9,754 bases of DNA from Acidobacteriota bacterium (GCA_025353435.1 JANXQR010000019.1:1-9754); one strand, 5' to 3'. Shown: positions 1 through 6,112, counted from the first letter of the stretch. The notes: generated by a model not told the origin, from the letters alone. Program-made: numbers and translations.

Positions 1-344
1 CAGAGGACGTAGCAGGAGATAGGCAAACGAATAACCGACCGTCCATGCGCGGGTTGTGAATAGAATCCAATGCCAAGAATAAAGCTACCGATCCAGCCAA
101 ACACCTGAGCGTGCCCGTGTCCTTCCATCCATGCAGCCGGCAATGTGCCGAGACCGTGATGGGCACTGATCGCCATCAGATTGGAGAATCCCAACAGAGT
201 CCCAGGCAAAGCCATAAAGAAAAGTCCGGCCAATATCCACGCGCGGAGCATCAGGCTCTTCTGCCGTTCGCGTGCGATGATTCCCGCGGGCTCATTGATT
301 GTGGCGCTGGAGGCAGATTGTTCGAACAACAGAAGCGTAGCCAT
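1..344 (-). CDS. NnrS-like / heme-copper oxidase subunit I-like membrane protein, N-terminal part (runs off window)
   Basis: The minus-strand frame opens with ATG at 344-342 behind a strong ribosome site (AGGTGAGGAG about 6 nt upstream). It encodes a short soluble start, a membrane helix (about residues 33-55, LRAWILAGLFFMALPGTLLG) and then the signature GHGHAQVFGWIGSFILGIGF (about residues 75-94). A histidine-rich H-x-H-x-Q-x-F-G-W stretch of this kind is typical of NnrS-like and cbb3-subunit-I-like heme/copper membrane proteins, which are linked to NO metabolism. The gene starts 1 nt after the stop of the ric remnant, so the two were one transcription unit. After GFYS the reading QPAHGRSVIRL looks unlike a membrane protein. 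Another frame from about position 55 down to 1 reads RAWTVGYSFAYLLLRPL, which fits better, so a frameshift near 60-75 is possible. The family call rests on the motif only. Confidence 0.5.
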   Translation of the reverse strand, partial: MATLLLFEQSASSATINEPAGIIARERQKSLMLRAWILAGLFFMALPGTLLGFSNLMAISAHHGLGTLPAAWMEGHGHAQVFGWIGSFILGIGFYSQPAHGRSVIRLPISCYVL

Positions 345-345
345 A

Positions 346-651
346 ACTAACTCCTCACCTTGAATTCTTCTTCCAGTTGATTGGCTCGGGGAAACAAAAC
401 GTCGTTCTCGAGATGGACGTGTGGCGGAAAGTAAGTGTCAGATTCGCAGCCCGAAGTGATTTGCGAAGCGCATGAACTCGGCCACAATGTCGTCGGCGGA
501 TTCATTTTCTTCTTCCATCATCAAGATGGCAGACTCTTTCGACCGAAAGATCGGCCTGCACGCACAGGTCAATGCCGAGTCGATGAAAGACTTTGGCTGA
601 GAACGTATCCTGCGTTACGATTTTGCGGATGGACTGGATTGAGGTTGGCAT
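346..651 (-). pseudogene. Remnant of a ric/scdA/ytfE iron-sulfur repair gene, broken into three frames with a large internal deletion
   Basis: ATG at 651-649 follows a GGTGGAG ribosome site. Frame A reads MPTSIQSIRKIVTQ then AKVFHRLGIDLCVQADLS, an ScdA_N (DUF542) domain matching TVRDIALEQ and VFEQFGIDYCCGG of the intact ric at 4667-5386; the family's Cys-Cys pair has become Cys-Val. Frame A stops near 503. Frame B (about 520-428) reads SAILMMEEENESADDIVAEF followed by MRFANHF, matching NPIAMMTREHDVAGTLMAEI of the intact copy, with the ligand His replaced by Asn. Frame C ends with PHVHLENDVLFPRANQLEEE and stops TAG at 348-346, matching QHIHLENNILFPRA. Roughly the first two hemerythrin helices are missing: the piece is about 300 bp, against 720 bp for an intact gene. 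Protein divergence from the intact copy suggests an old paralogue rather than a recent duplication. A functional short protein is unlikely. Confidence 0.78.
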
Positions 652-696
652 AAGCACTCTCCACCTGCAACCGTAGTCATCTACGAAGAGCAGAGC

Positions 697-712
697 AGTA
701 ACTTATGTCACT
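697..712 (-). promoter_or_regulatory. Dyad operator copy 1, upstream of the ric remnant
   Basis: On the minus strand this reads AGTGACATAAGTTACT, an imperfect inverted repeat GTGAC-N4-GTTAC. It is one of four related 16-mers in this window. Its centre (704.5) lies 29.5 bp before a minus-strand hexamer TACGGT (675-670), which has the key T, A and T of a -10 box. That is the spacing of a class II activator centred at -41.5. It sits between the regulator's stop codon and the start of the ric remnant. Binding by the regulator encoded next door is inferred. Confidence 0.55.
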
Positions 713-727
713 CGGAGTCAGAAAGTA

Positions 728-1432
728 CTAAGAAGTCGTCTCTAGCAGAGCCTTGAGACCGCCAAGGTCTTTTACTACGATCTGTCGCGCGTCAACGTCC
801 AGGAGTCCTTCGGCCTGCATGCGCATAAGATTGCGAGAGACCAACTCGCGCACCGTTCCGAGCTGATTGGCAAGCTCCTGATGGCTCGCCGGAAGCTGAA
901 ACTCGATTCCACGACCCGTCTTCTTGCCTTCGCTATCAGCAAGTTTGAGCAATGCCGAAATCAACCGCTGACGAATGGTCGTGAACGATAGCTCCTCAAT
1001 GATCCCTACCAAGCGCCGCAGCCGCGCGCCCACTACCTGGAGCACTTTGAGCGCAACTTCAGGATGCTCCATGCAGTATGCCTGAAAATCGCGTCGCGAG
1101 ATAAACGCAATTTCTGCGTCGTCAATCGCCACGGCGGAAGCTGGAAATGGGCCGCCATCGAAGACGGGCAATTCCGCGACAGACTCGCCCGGAACATTCA
1201 CCGCCAAAACCTGTTCGCGGCCGCCCACAGATGTCTTGAAGATGCGAACTTTGCCTTGAGCAATGATGTGAAGGCCGCTGCAAGGCTCGCCTTCTGAGAA
1301 CAGCAACTCTCCTGCACTGAATAGCTTGCGAACTGTTCGCGCGGCCAGCGTTTTCAACTCTGTCGGCGTGAGGCTCGACAAGAGTGCGGTTTTTCCGAGG
1401 GCAGTAGCGAGATCAGTGCGTTCAGCGGTCAC
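728..1432 (-). CDS. CRP/FNR-family transcriptional regulator, probably of the nitrosative-stress genes around it
   Basis: The 234-residue protein has the usual two-part layout. A cyclic-nucleotide-binding-like beta barrel spans about residues 15-125 (FSAGELLFSEGEP, GLHIIAQGKVRIF, PGESVAEL). A long dimer helix follows, then a C-terminal winged helix-turn-helix (about 180-215: HQELANQLGTVRELVSRNLM). The recognition helix carries Arg-Glu-x-x-Ser-Arg; the R-E-...-R set matches the CRP residues that read GTGA half-sites, which agrees with the GTGAC arms of the nearby dyads. Only two cysteines are present (in EGEPCSGL and QAYCMEHP), so an FNR-type [4Fe-4S] oxygen sensor is ruled out. Heme-based or other NO sensing as in DNR/HcpR proteins is possible but not shown. 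The start is GTG at 1432-1430; an in-frame stop lies 12 nt upstream of it, and there is no clear ribosome site. The gene is divergent from the radical SAM gene, with a dyad 19 nt before its start that could mediate autoregulation. Confidence 0.88.
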   Translation of the reverse strand: MTAERTDLATALGKTALLSSLTPTELKTLAARTVRKLFSAGELLFSEGEPCSGLHIIAQGKVRIFKTSVGGREQVLAVNVPGESVAELPVFDGGPFPASAVAIDDAEIAFISRRDFQAYCMEHPEVALKVLQVVGARLRRLVGIIEELSFTTIRQRLISALLKLADSEGKKTGRGIEFQLPASHQELANQLGTVRELVSRNLMRMQAEGLLDVDARQIVVKDLGGLKALLETTS

Positions 1433-1450
1433 TCGGGAATTCTAGCAGCC

Positions 1451-1466
1451 TGGGACTTTGGTCACT
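1451..1466. promoter_or_regulatory. Dyad operator copy 2, between the regulator gene and the radical SAM gene
   Basis: On the minus strand this reads AGTGACCAAAGTCCCA. Thirteen of its 16 bases (AGTGACCAAAGTC) are identical to copy 4 in front of ric. It lies 19 nt upstream of the regulator's GTG and 34 nt upstream of the radical SAM ATG. One bound dimer could therefore activate the radical SAM gene and repress or tune the regulator. The right arm is weaker on the plus-strand left side (TGGGAC). Confidence 0.55.
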
Positions 1467-1491
1467 GCATCAAACAGGCGCGCGGCTGTCT

Positions 1492-1497
1492 TATAAG
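1492..1497 (+). promoter_or_regulatory. Putative -10 box of a leaderless radical SAM transcript
   Basis: TATAAG ends 3 nt before the ATG at 1501 and no Shine-Dalgarno sequence is present in that gap, so transcription would start at or very near the start codon. The same hexamer TATAAG lies before ric (4640-4645). Its first base is 33.5 bp from the centre of dyad copy 2, about 4 bp more than at the other sites, so the class II geometry is less exact here. Confidence 0.4.
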
Positions 1498-1500
1498 TTC

Positions 1501-2649
1501 ATGAACCCGCAAATCAACACCATCGACTTCAACGAACGCCCATTCATCGCCATCTGGGAAGTGACCCAGGCATGCGACCTGGCATGTGTACATTGCCGCG
1601 CTTCTGCTCAACCGGACCGGAATCCCTTGGAGCTGAGCACGGATGAGGGTAAACATCTGATCGACCAGATCGCGGCCTTGAAGGTTCCAGTCTTTGTGTT
1701 GACGGGAGGCGACCCGATTAAGCGGCCTGATCTTTTTGAACTAATCGGCCATGCCCGCTTTGTAGGAGTCAGGGTTTCGTTGACACCGAGCGCCACCCCT
1801 TTGCTCACGAAGGATATTGTTATCAGGCTCAATCAGGCTGGGCTTGCCCGGCTTGCGGTGAGCATGGATGGCGCAAGTGCCGAAACCCACGACGCATTCC
1901 GCGGGATGAGTGGATCCTTCGCGCGAACTCTGGACGCCGTTCGATGGGCAAACGAGATTGGCCTTCCTGTGCAAATTAACACCACGTTCAGCCGCAGGAA
2001 TATTGCTGAGATCGATGAGATTGTCGCGTTGATGGAGAAGTTAAAGATCACTCTGTGGAGTGTCTTCTTCCTTGTCCCCACGGGGCGTGGAAAGCTGAAC
2101 GATTTACTGACTGCGGACGAGTTCGAATCGGTTTTCGCAAAGGTTTACAGCCTATCCAAGACCGCAAGCTTCGACATCAAGACGACTGAGGCGCAGCACT
2201 ATCGGCGCTATGTCTTGCAGCAGAAAGTCGCCGAGCGAAAGTCGGGACTGCATTCCGGTAGCGTGCATGAGAGGTCCGTCGACGCCATTGGGCGCGCACC
2301 GCGCGGTCTCAATGACGGCAAAGGATTCGTCTTCATCTCGCACAAAGGCGAAGTCTTCCCGAGCGGCTTTCTTCCCCTTTCAGCCGGCAACATTCGTGAA
2401 CAGGAATTGGCCACGATCTATCGCGACTCGCCATTGTTCCGCGACTTGCGAGACACATCGAAGCTTGAAGGAAAGTGCGGCTCATGCGAGTTCAAAGAAA
2501 TCTGCGGAGGATCACGAGCTCGCGCACATGCTCTAACCGGCAATCCGCACGCGGAAGAGCCGTGCTGCTCTTATGTTCCGAAGGGCTATGTGCAACCAGC
2601 ACAGCAGTTCAAAACAGCAACGACACTTCATGTCCTCCAGGGCGCGTGA
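1501..2649 (+). CDS. Radical SAM/SPASM protein of the NirJ/AhbD-like (TIGR04053-like) group
   Basis: The 382-residue protein starts with NERPFIAIWEVTQACDLACV; the radical SAM cluster motif CxxxCxxC is Cys25, Cys29 and Cys32, and GGDP (69-72) is the SAM-binding glycine motif. Further family signatures are TTEAQHYRRY (228-237) and a stretch around 277-297 that includes HKGEVFPSGFLPLSAGN. The C-terminal SPASM region has Cys326-x2-Cys329-x5-Cys335 followed by GGSRARAHALTGNP and Cys355/Cys356, which would hold an auxiliary [4Fe-4S] cluster. NirJ and AhbD act in heme d1 and siroheme-dependent heme synthesis; the TIGR04053 group resembles them but has no firm substrate that I know of. Placement beside an NO-type regulator, with a shared operator, suggests a nitrosative or anaerobic role, possibly in tetrapyrrole or peptide modification. 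ATG 1501 is the start most consistent with family N-termini; no ribosome site precedes it. Confidence 0.88.
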   Translation: MNPQINTIDFNERPFIAIWEVTQACDLACVHCRASAQPDRNPLELSTDEGKHLIDQIAALKVPVFVLTGGDPIKRPDLFELIGHARFVGVRVSLTPSATPLLTKDIVIRLNQAGLARLAVSMDGASAETHDAFRGMSGSFARTLDAVRWANEIGLPVQINTTFSRRNIAEIDEIVALMEKLKITLWSVFFLVPTGRGKLNDLLTADEFESVFAKVYSLSKTASFDIKTTEAQHYRRYVLQQKVAERKSGLHSGSVHERSVDAIGRAPRGLNDGKGFVFISHKGEVFPSGFLPLSAGNIREQELATIYRDSPLFRDLRDTSKLEGKCGSCEFKEICGGSRARAHALTGNPHAEEPCCSYVPKGYVQPAQQFKTATTLHVLQGA

Positions 2650-2801
2650 GACTGGAATCCCCATCGAATGGACGACAACTACAGGAACGGAAGAAATTGA
2701 GGGGCAGCCAACGGCGATTCAGATTGGTACCGTTGTTTTTATCCTCATATCGAGTTGACCTTCAAGTGAGAGCTCGCGTCCGCGATCCTGAAATACAAGT
2801 G

Positions 2802-2826
2802 CCGGGCGATTGTGCACATCGCCCGG
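2802..2826 (-). terminator. Hairpin just after the hcp stop codon, probable terminator
   Basis: CCGGGCGAT (2802-2810) and ATCGCCCGG (2818-2826) form a perfect 9-bp stem with a 7-nt loop, starting 12 nt beyond the hcp stop codon. On the hcp strand it is followed by CACTTGTATTT, only a weak U tract, so termination may be incomplete or the hairpin may mainly stabilise the mRNA 3' end. No T tract follows on the plus strand, so it is less convincing as a terminator for the radical SAM gene. The rest of 2650-2801 shows nothing I can name. Confidence 0.5.
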
Positions 2827-2838
2827 ACCCGAGAGCGG

Positions 2839-4482
2839 TCATGCAAGCATTGCGGCGAGGTCTTCTTCCGCTGTGCCGATTGCCATAAGATTGAATTTTT
2901 CGTGGAGCAGACTGAGCACTCCAGACGAGAGAAAAGCCGGGAGCGTCGGCCCAATACGAATATTGCGAACACCCAGGTGAAGAAGCGTAAGCAGTACGGC
3001 CACCGCCTTCTGTTCATACCAGGAGAGGACGAGCGAGAGAGGCAGATCATTCACACCGCATTCGAAGGCCTTTGCGAGCGCAAGCGCAATTTGCAACGCG
3101 GAGTAAGTGTCGTTGCATTGTCCGATATCGAGCAGGCGCGGCAGGCCGTCAATCTCTCCAAAGTCGAGTTTGTTGAACCGGAACTTTCCGCAGGCCAGGG
3201 TGAGGATAAGGCAATCAGCTGGAATGGATTCGGCCAGTTCCGTGTAGTAGCTTCGACCTGAGCGAGCTCCATCGCAGCCTCCAATCAGGAAGAAATGGCG
3301 GATGGCGCCGGCCTTTACCGCGTCAATCACTTTGCCGGCGACACTGAGGACCGCGTTGTGACCGAAGCCCACAGTAATCTCTTCGTGGGAGCCGTCTACA
3401 AAGTAGCCGGGTGCTTCAAGCGCGGCGGCAATTACGGGGCTGAAGTCCTGGTCAGCTATGTGCAACACACCTGGCCAGGCGACCGCGCCCGAGGTGAAAA
3501 TGCGTTCCCTGTATCTGACTTCAGGCTGCTGAATACAATTGGAAGTCATTAGGATTGCGCCGGGGAATTCCGCGAACTCATCAGCCTGATCTGCCCATGC
3601 ACCGCCATAGTTTCCTGCGAGATGCTCGTAAGCCTTCAGCTTTGGGTATCCATGCGCCGGCAGCATTTCGCCATGCGTATAGATTTGGATACCAAGCCCC
3701 TTCGTCTGTTCGAGGAGCGCATGGAGATCATGCAGATCGTGGCCAGATACCAGGATCGCCTTGCCTTTTCTGGCATGGAGCCTGACCTTGGAAGGCACAG
3801 GATGGCCAAACGTCTCAGTGTGGGCCTTGTCCAGAATCTCCATTACGTGATAGTTCAGTTCGCCGACTGCCAGCGCGCTGGCGAGAAGTTCGTCAGCAGT
3901 GGGCGCGGGCTTCGTGAGGAAGTCGAGAAGCTCGTGAATCTTTGCAAACGAAACAGGATCCCCAGCGCCCAATGCCAGTGCATGAGCGGCGTAAGCGGCG
4001 ACACCTTTGAGGCCGTAGAGAACCAGCTCCTTCAGGTTCGAGACCTCTTTGCCCTCGGTGAGGAACCGAGCCGGCAACAAAGTCTGCTGACCTTGAGTGA
4101 GTAGACCTGTCAACGACGCAGCTGGAATCCACGCGGCAGGCCCACCGAGGTAGCCCGGAGCGATCCCCGACATCACGCTGGCACGCTCGTACATGTCGCG
4201 AGCTGCATCGCGGGTCGTAACAGCCTCATGAATCAATCCAACCAAACGGTCTGGATCGAAGTTCACGTTCGTCATCGTTGAGAAAATGGCGTGGATCGTG
4301 AAGGCGTCGATTTCCGGATCGGACGCGCCGAGCTGCCCCGCACGATGCGCATACATCGAGACGCCCGTGACCACGTGGATCAGGAGATCTTGTAGTGTCG
4401 CTGTTGTCTCATCTTTGCCGCAGACGCCGAGTGTCTGGCAGCCTTCACCTTTTGAGGTTTGCTCGCACTGGTAACAGAACAT
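2839..4482 (-). CDS. hcp: Hybrid cluster protein (hydroxylamine/NO reductase), class I type
   Basis: The 547-residue protein begins MFCYQCEQT, the conserved Hcp N-terminus. The cubane cysteines are Cys3, Cys6, Cys15 and Cys21 (C-x2-C-x8-C-x5-C), the spacing of the class I/III [4Fe-4S] type and not the wider enterobacterial class II type. All expected ligands of the 4Fe-2S-2O hybrid cluster are visible: His248 (SGHD), Glu272 (THGEMLP), Cys316 (TSNC), Cys403 (IGGCDGARSGR), Cys431 (LACGKFRFN), Cys456 (IGQCNDTY), Glu490 and Lys492 (SWYEQKA). The enzyme should be active; Hcp reduces NO to N2O and hydroxylamine to ammonia and acts in the cytoplasm under NO stress. ATG at 4482 is preferred over the in-frame GTG at 4491: GGAGAAGG (4498-4491) ends 8 nt before the ATG but overlaps the GTG. 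No hcr-type reductase gene is in the window. Dyad copy 3 lies 66 nt upstream, and ric is divergent. Confidence 0.97.
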   Translation of the reverse strand: MFCYQCEQTSKGEGCQTLGVCGKDETTATLQDLLIHVVTGVSMYAHRAGQLGASDPEIDAFTIHAIFSTMTNVNFDPDRLVGLIHEAVTTRDAARDMYERASVMSGIAPGYLGGPAAWIPAASLTGLLTQGQQTLLPARFLTEGKEVSNLKELVLYGLKGVAAYAAHALALGAGDPVSFAKIHELLDFLTKPAPTADELLASALAVGELNYHVMEILDKAHTETFGHPVPSKVRLHARKGKAILVSGHDLHDLHALLEQTKGLGIQIYTHGEMLPAHGYPKLKAYEHLAGNYGGAWADQADEFAEFPGAILMTSNCIQQPEVRYRERIFTSGAVAWPGVLHIADQDFSPVIAAALEAPGYFVDGSHEEITVGFGHNAVLSVAGKVIDAVKAGAIRHFFLIGGCDGARSGRSYYTELAESIPADCLILTLACGKFRFNKLDFGEIDGLPRLLDIGQCNDTYSALQIALALAKAFECGVNDLPLSLVLSWYEQKAVAVLLTLLHLGVRNIRIGPTLPAFLSSGVLSLLHEKFNLMAIGTAEEDLAAMLA

Positions 4483-4547
4483 CGAATGCACCTTCTCCGT
4501 CTAAATTGGCTTGCAAGCCAAGGCTAGGCCGGCAACGCAGAAGAGGC

Positions 4548-4563
4548 AGCGACCTAAGTCACC
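4548..4563 (-). promoter_or_regulatory. Dyad operator copy 3, hcp-proximal
   Basis: The plus strand reads AGCGACCTAAGTCACC; the minus strand reads GGTGACTTAGGTCGCT. Its centre (4555.5) is 29.5 bp before a minus-strand hexamer TAGCCT (4526-4521), the same spacing and the same T-A---T skeleton seen at copy 1. This predicts a class II activated hcp promoter with a leader of roughly 30 nt. It is 56 bp centre to centre from copy 4. Confidence 0.58.
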
Positions 4564-4603
4564 GCTCCCGGTGTGAATCATTTCTCATTTATATGGGTCT
4601 CTG

Positions 4604-4619
4604 AGTGACCAAAGTCGCT
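4604..4619 (+). promoter_or_regulatory. Dyad operator copy 4, ric-proximal
   Basis: AGTGACCAAAGTCGCT is an inverted repeat with one arm mismatch pair (AGYGAC-N4-GTCRCT), the cleanest of the four copies. The centre (4611.5) is 28.5 bp before the ric -10 hexamer, close to class II activator geometry. Having separate copies near hcp and ric suggests each divergent promoter has its own activator site. Confidence 0.6.
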
Positions 4620-4639
4620 GTGGAGGAAACGGCGACCTC

Positions 4640-4645
4640 TATAAG
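4640..4645 (+). promoter_or_regulatory. Putative -10 box of the ric promoter
   Basis: TATAAG has five of the six consensus -10 bases. It would start transcription at about 4652, giving a short leader of about 15 nt that contains the ribosome site AAGGAG (4655-4660). No good -35 box is seen; dyad copy 4 occupies that region, as expected for an activated promoter. Confidence 0.5.
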
Positions 4646-4666
4646 GTGTGGTTCAAGGAGATCGAT

Positions 4667-5386
4667 ATGACCGCCACCATGCAGACCGTTCGCGATATCG
4701 CACTTGAACAGCCGTCTTCAATACGTGTGTTTGAACAATTCGGAATCGACTATTGTTGCGGGGGTCGCAGGCCACTCGCCGAGGCGTGCGTTGCCGGAAG
4801 CCTGGAAGTTGACAAGGTTATCGCAGCATTGGATGCCGCTGCAAAGACACCCAATCCCGACGTCGAGAACTGGAGGGAGAAATCGTTAGAGAGCTTGAGC
4901 TCACACATCGTGGCCACACACCATACATACGTGAAACGAGAATTGCCGAGGTTGGCCCTGCTTGCTGAGAAGGTCGTTAATCGTCACGGCTCGACGATGG
5001 CGGAGCTGCCGGTAATTGCGGCAACGCTCGCCCAACTGGATGAAGAACTCACTCAACATCTGGTGAAGGAAGAGGATGTCCTGTTTCCATATGTGGCTAG
5101 CCTGGAGCAATCCCTATCCCTAGGGACAGGCAAACCACACAGTTGTTTCGGCACGGTTGCCAATCCCATCGCGATGATGACGCGGGAGCACGATGTTGCC
5201 GGCACACTAATGGCGGAAATTCATCGCCTGAGCGGGAACTTCACGACTCCAGAAAACGCCTGCCCCACTTTTCATGCGTTCTACGACGGGTTGAGAGAAT
5301 TCGAGGAAGACCTGCACCAACACATTCATCTCGAAAACAACATCCTGTTTCCACGCGCCATCGAGTTGGAGGCATCTGCCGGCTGA
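4667..5386 (+). CDS. ric: Di-iron iron-sulfur cluster repair protein (Ric/ScdA/YtfE)
   Basis: The 239-residue protein has the two family domains. The N-terminal ScdA_N (DUF542) domain spans about residues 5-58 and contains FEQFGIDYCCGG with Cys30-Cys31. The hemerythrin-like domain (about 75-235) supplies the di-iron ligands: His85 or His86 (VATHHTYV), His131 and Glu135 (LTQHLVKEEDVLFP), His175 (MTREHD), and His219 and Glu223 (QHIHLENNILFPRA). Length matches the family (about 220-250). It repairs Fe-S centres damaged by NO or oxidants in the cytoplasm. ATG 4667 is chosen because AAGGAG stands 6 nt before it and the family starts close to the TVRDIA motif; a GTG at 4646 in the same frame has no ribosome site. 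It is divergent from hcp and shares a two-operator promoter region with it. A decayed paralogue lies at 346-651. Confidence 0.96.
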   Translation: MTATMQTVRDIALEQPSSIRVFEQFGIDYCCGGRRPLAEACVAGSLEVDKVIAALDAAAKTPNPDVENWREKSLESLSSHIVATHHTYVKRELPRLALLAEKVVNRHGSTMAELPVIAATLAQLDEELTQHLVKEEDVLFPYVASLEQSLSLGTGKPHSCFGTVANPIAMMTREHDVAGTLMAEIHRLSGNFTTPENACPTFHAFYDGLREFEEDLHQHIHLENNILFPRAIELEASAG

Positions 5387-5454
5387 GCGCAGAGCTGGGC
5401 ATGAGGAACGCTGCTCGAATATCAGGTTCAAATGCGGGTGTTAGATAGAGTTGC

Positions 5455-5667
5455 CTATTGCAGCGTGTAAGTCGTAACCTTGCGCACCTCGGGCTGATGC
5501 GAGTCGAGCGTGAATAAGTTTCCGACGACGATCCTCCCATCAGACTTCTTGCTGCCAATATCTTCTCGTCCCCGACTCGCACGCTCCAGATCACCCCGGA
5601 TGAGCACGAGTCTTACGATGTTTAGCTTGAATTTGTTTGCTCGCCGTAAACGGAATTCAGCAACCCG
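5455..5667 (-). pseudogene. Possible C-terminal remnant of an unidentified gene
   Basis: This minus-strand frame is open for about 70 codons between a TGA (5670-5668) and a TAG (5457-5455) and has no ATG. It reads like a real protein tail: LNIVRLVLIRGDLERASRGR, then SKKSDGRIVVGNLFTLDSHQ and a final KVTTYTLQ. A neighbouring minus-strand frame is open from 5851 to 5657 and overlaps it by 11 bp (LPLQGVDEIEGTMLPLGETQ and onward). The two could be one gene split by a single frameshift, cut off at its 5' end beside the tRNA fragment. I do not recognise the family, and chance openness cannot be excluded. Otherwise the 5387-5856 gap holds nothing I can support. Confidence 0.28.
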
Positions 5668-5856
5668 TCAGCCACAGACCACATGCCAAAACACAAGCCT
5701 CACGCGAGACGGATTGCAAGGCAAACGGCGCCGTCGGCTGCGTCTCACCAAGAGGAAGCATCGTTCCTTCAATCTCGTCAACCCCTTGCAAAGGAAGGGC
5801 TAAGAATAGCCTCAGAGAATTATCTCGGAACTCGCGCTTAAATTTTCGATTCTAAG

Positions 5857-5906
5857 TGGTGGCCAGAGACGGGATTGAACCGCCGACGCCGGCCTTTTCA
5901 GGGCCG
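5857..5906 (-). tRNA. tRNA-Phe (GAA), 3' half only; likely integration scar
   Basis: On the minus strand the piece contains a perfect 5-bp anticodon stem (5906-5902 with 5894-5890) closing the loop CTGAAAA (anticodon GAA at 5899-5897). It continues with a 5-nt variable loop, a T arm (GGCGG-TTCAATC-CCGTC), the 3' acceptor strand TCTGGCC, discriminator A and an encoded CCA (5859-5857). The expected D arm and 5' acceptor strand (GGCCAGA) are absent. The next bases read as a scrambled TAGCTTGCTAGG, and only CCAGA (5932-5928) could partly pair with the acceptor. A fragment running from the anticodon stem to CCA is the classical product of tRNA-targeted integration. On that model the element would lie to the right (5' side) of this fragment. 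Confidence 0.82.
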
Positions 5907-6008
5907 CCTAGCAAGCTAACGAAGTGGTCTGGAATCAGCGGATAACATTGAGACAAATAGTCTTGTGGCCATCTCCATTTAGGAAGGTTTAGGACCATTT
6001 GGGATGGT

Positions 6009-6026
6009 TTCGACCGTACGATGGTC
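6009..6026. other. Small hairpin in the gap before the transpeptidase-fold gene
   Basis: CGACC and GGTCG form a 5-bp stem around a 7-nt loop. Just to its left lie short degenerate repeats (TTTAGGAAGG, TTTAGGACC, TTTGGGATGG). No promoter, T tract or ribosome site can be tied to it, so its role is unknown. The remainder of 5907-6112 shows nothing else I can name. Confidence 0.25.
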
Positions 6027-6112
6027 GTGTATTGGTAGTGCGCATAGAGGCTACGACCTGCGGACTGTGCGTCTTAAGGTTTGCAGCGCCGCTCTTAATT
6101 GATAATGCAGGA

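Noticed and set aside
2630..2758. Plus-strand 42-codon frame (MSSRARETGIPIEW...) overlapping the end of the radical SAM gene
   Set aside because: It has no ribosome site and no recognisable motif, and it lies mostly in the gap before the hcp hairpin; it could be chance.
4646..4666. GTG start giving ric seven extra residues
   Set aside because: There is no ribosome site before it, whereas AAGGAG precedes the ATG at 4667.
5682..5840. Plus-strand 52-codon frame starting MPKHKPHARR
   Set aside because: It has no ribosome site and lies opposite two open minus-strand frames; neither strand gives decisive evidence.
5857..5934. A complete tRNA-Phe gene on the minus strand
   Set aside because: The D arm cannot be folded and the first acceptor bases do not pair (TTCCAGA against TCTGGCC), so only the 3' half is supported.
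5999..6112. TTG start extending the transpeptidase-fold protein by 38 residues
   Set aside because: The extension would bury the signal peptide and has no ribosome site.
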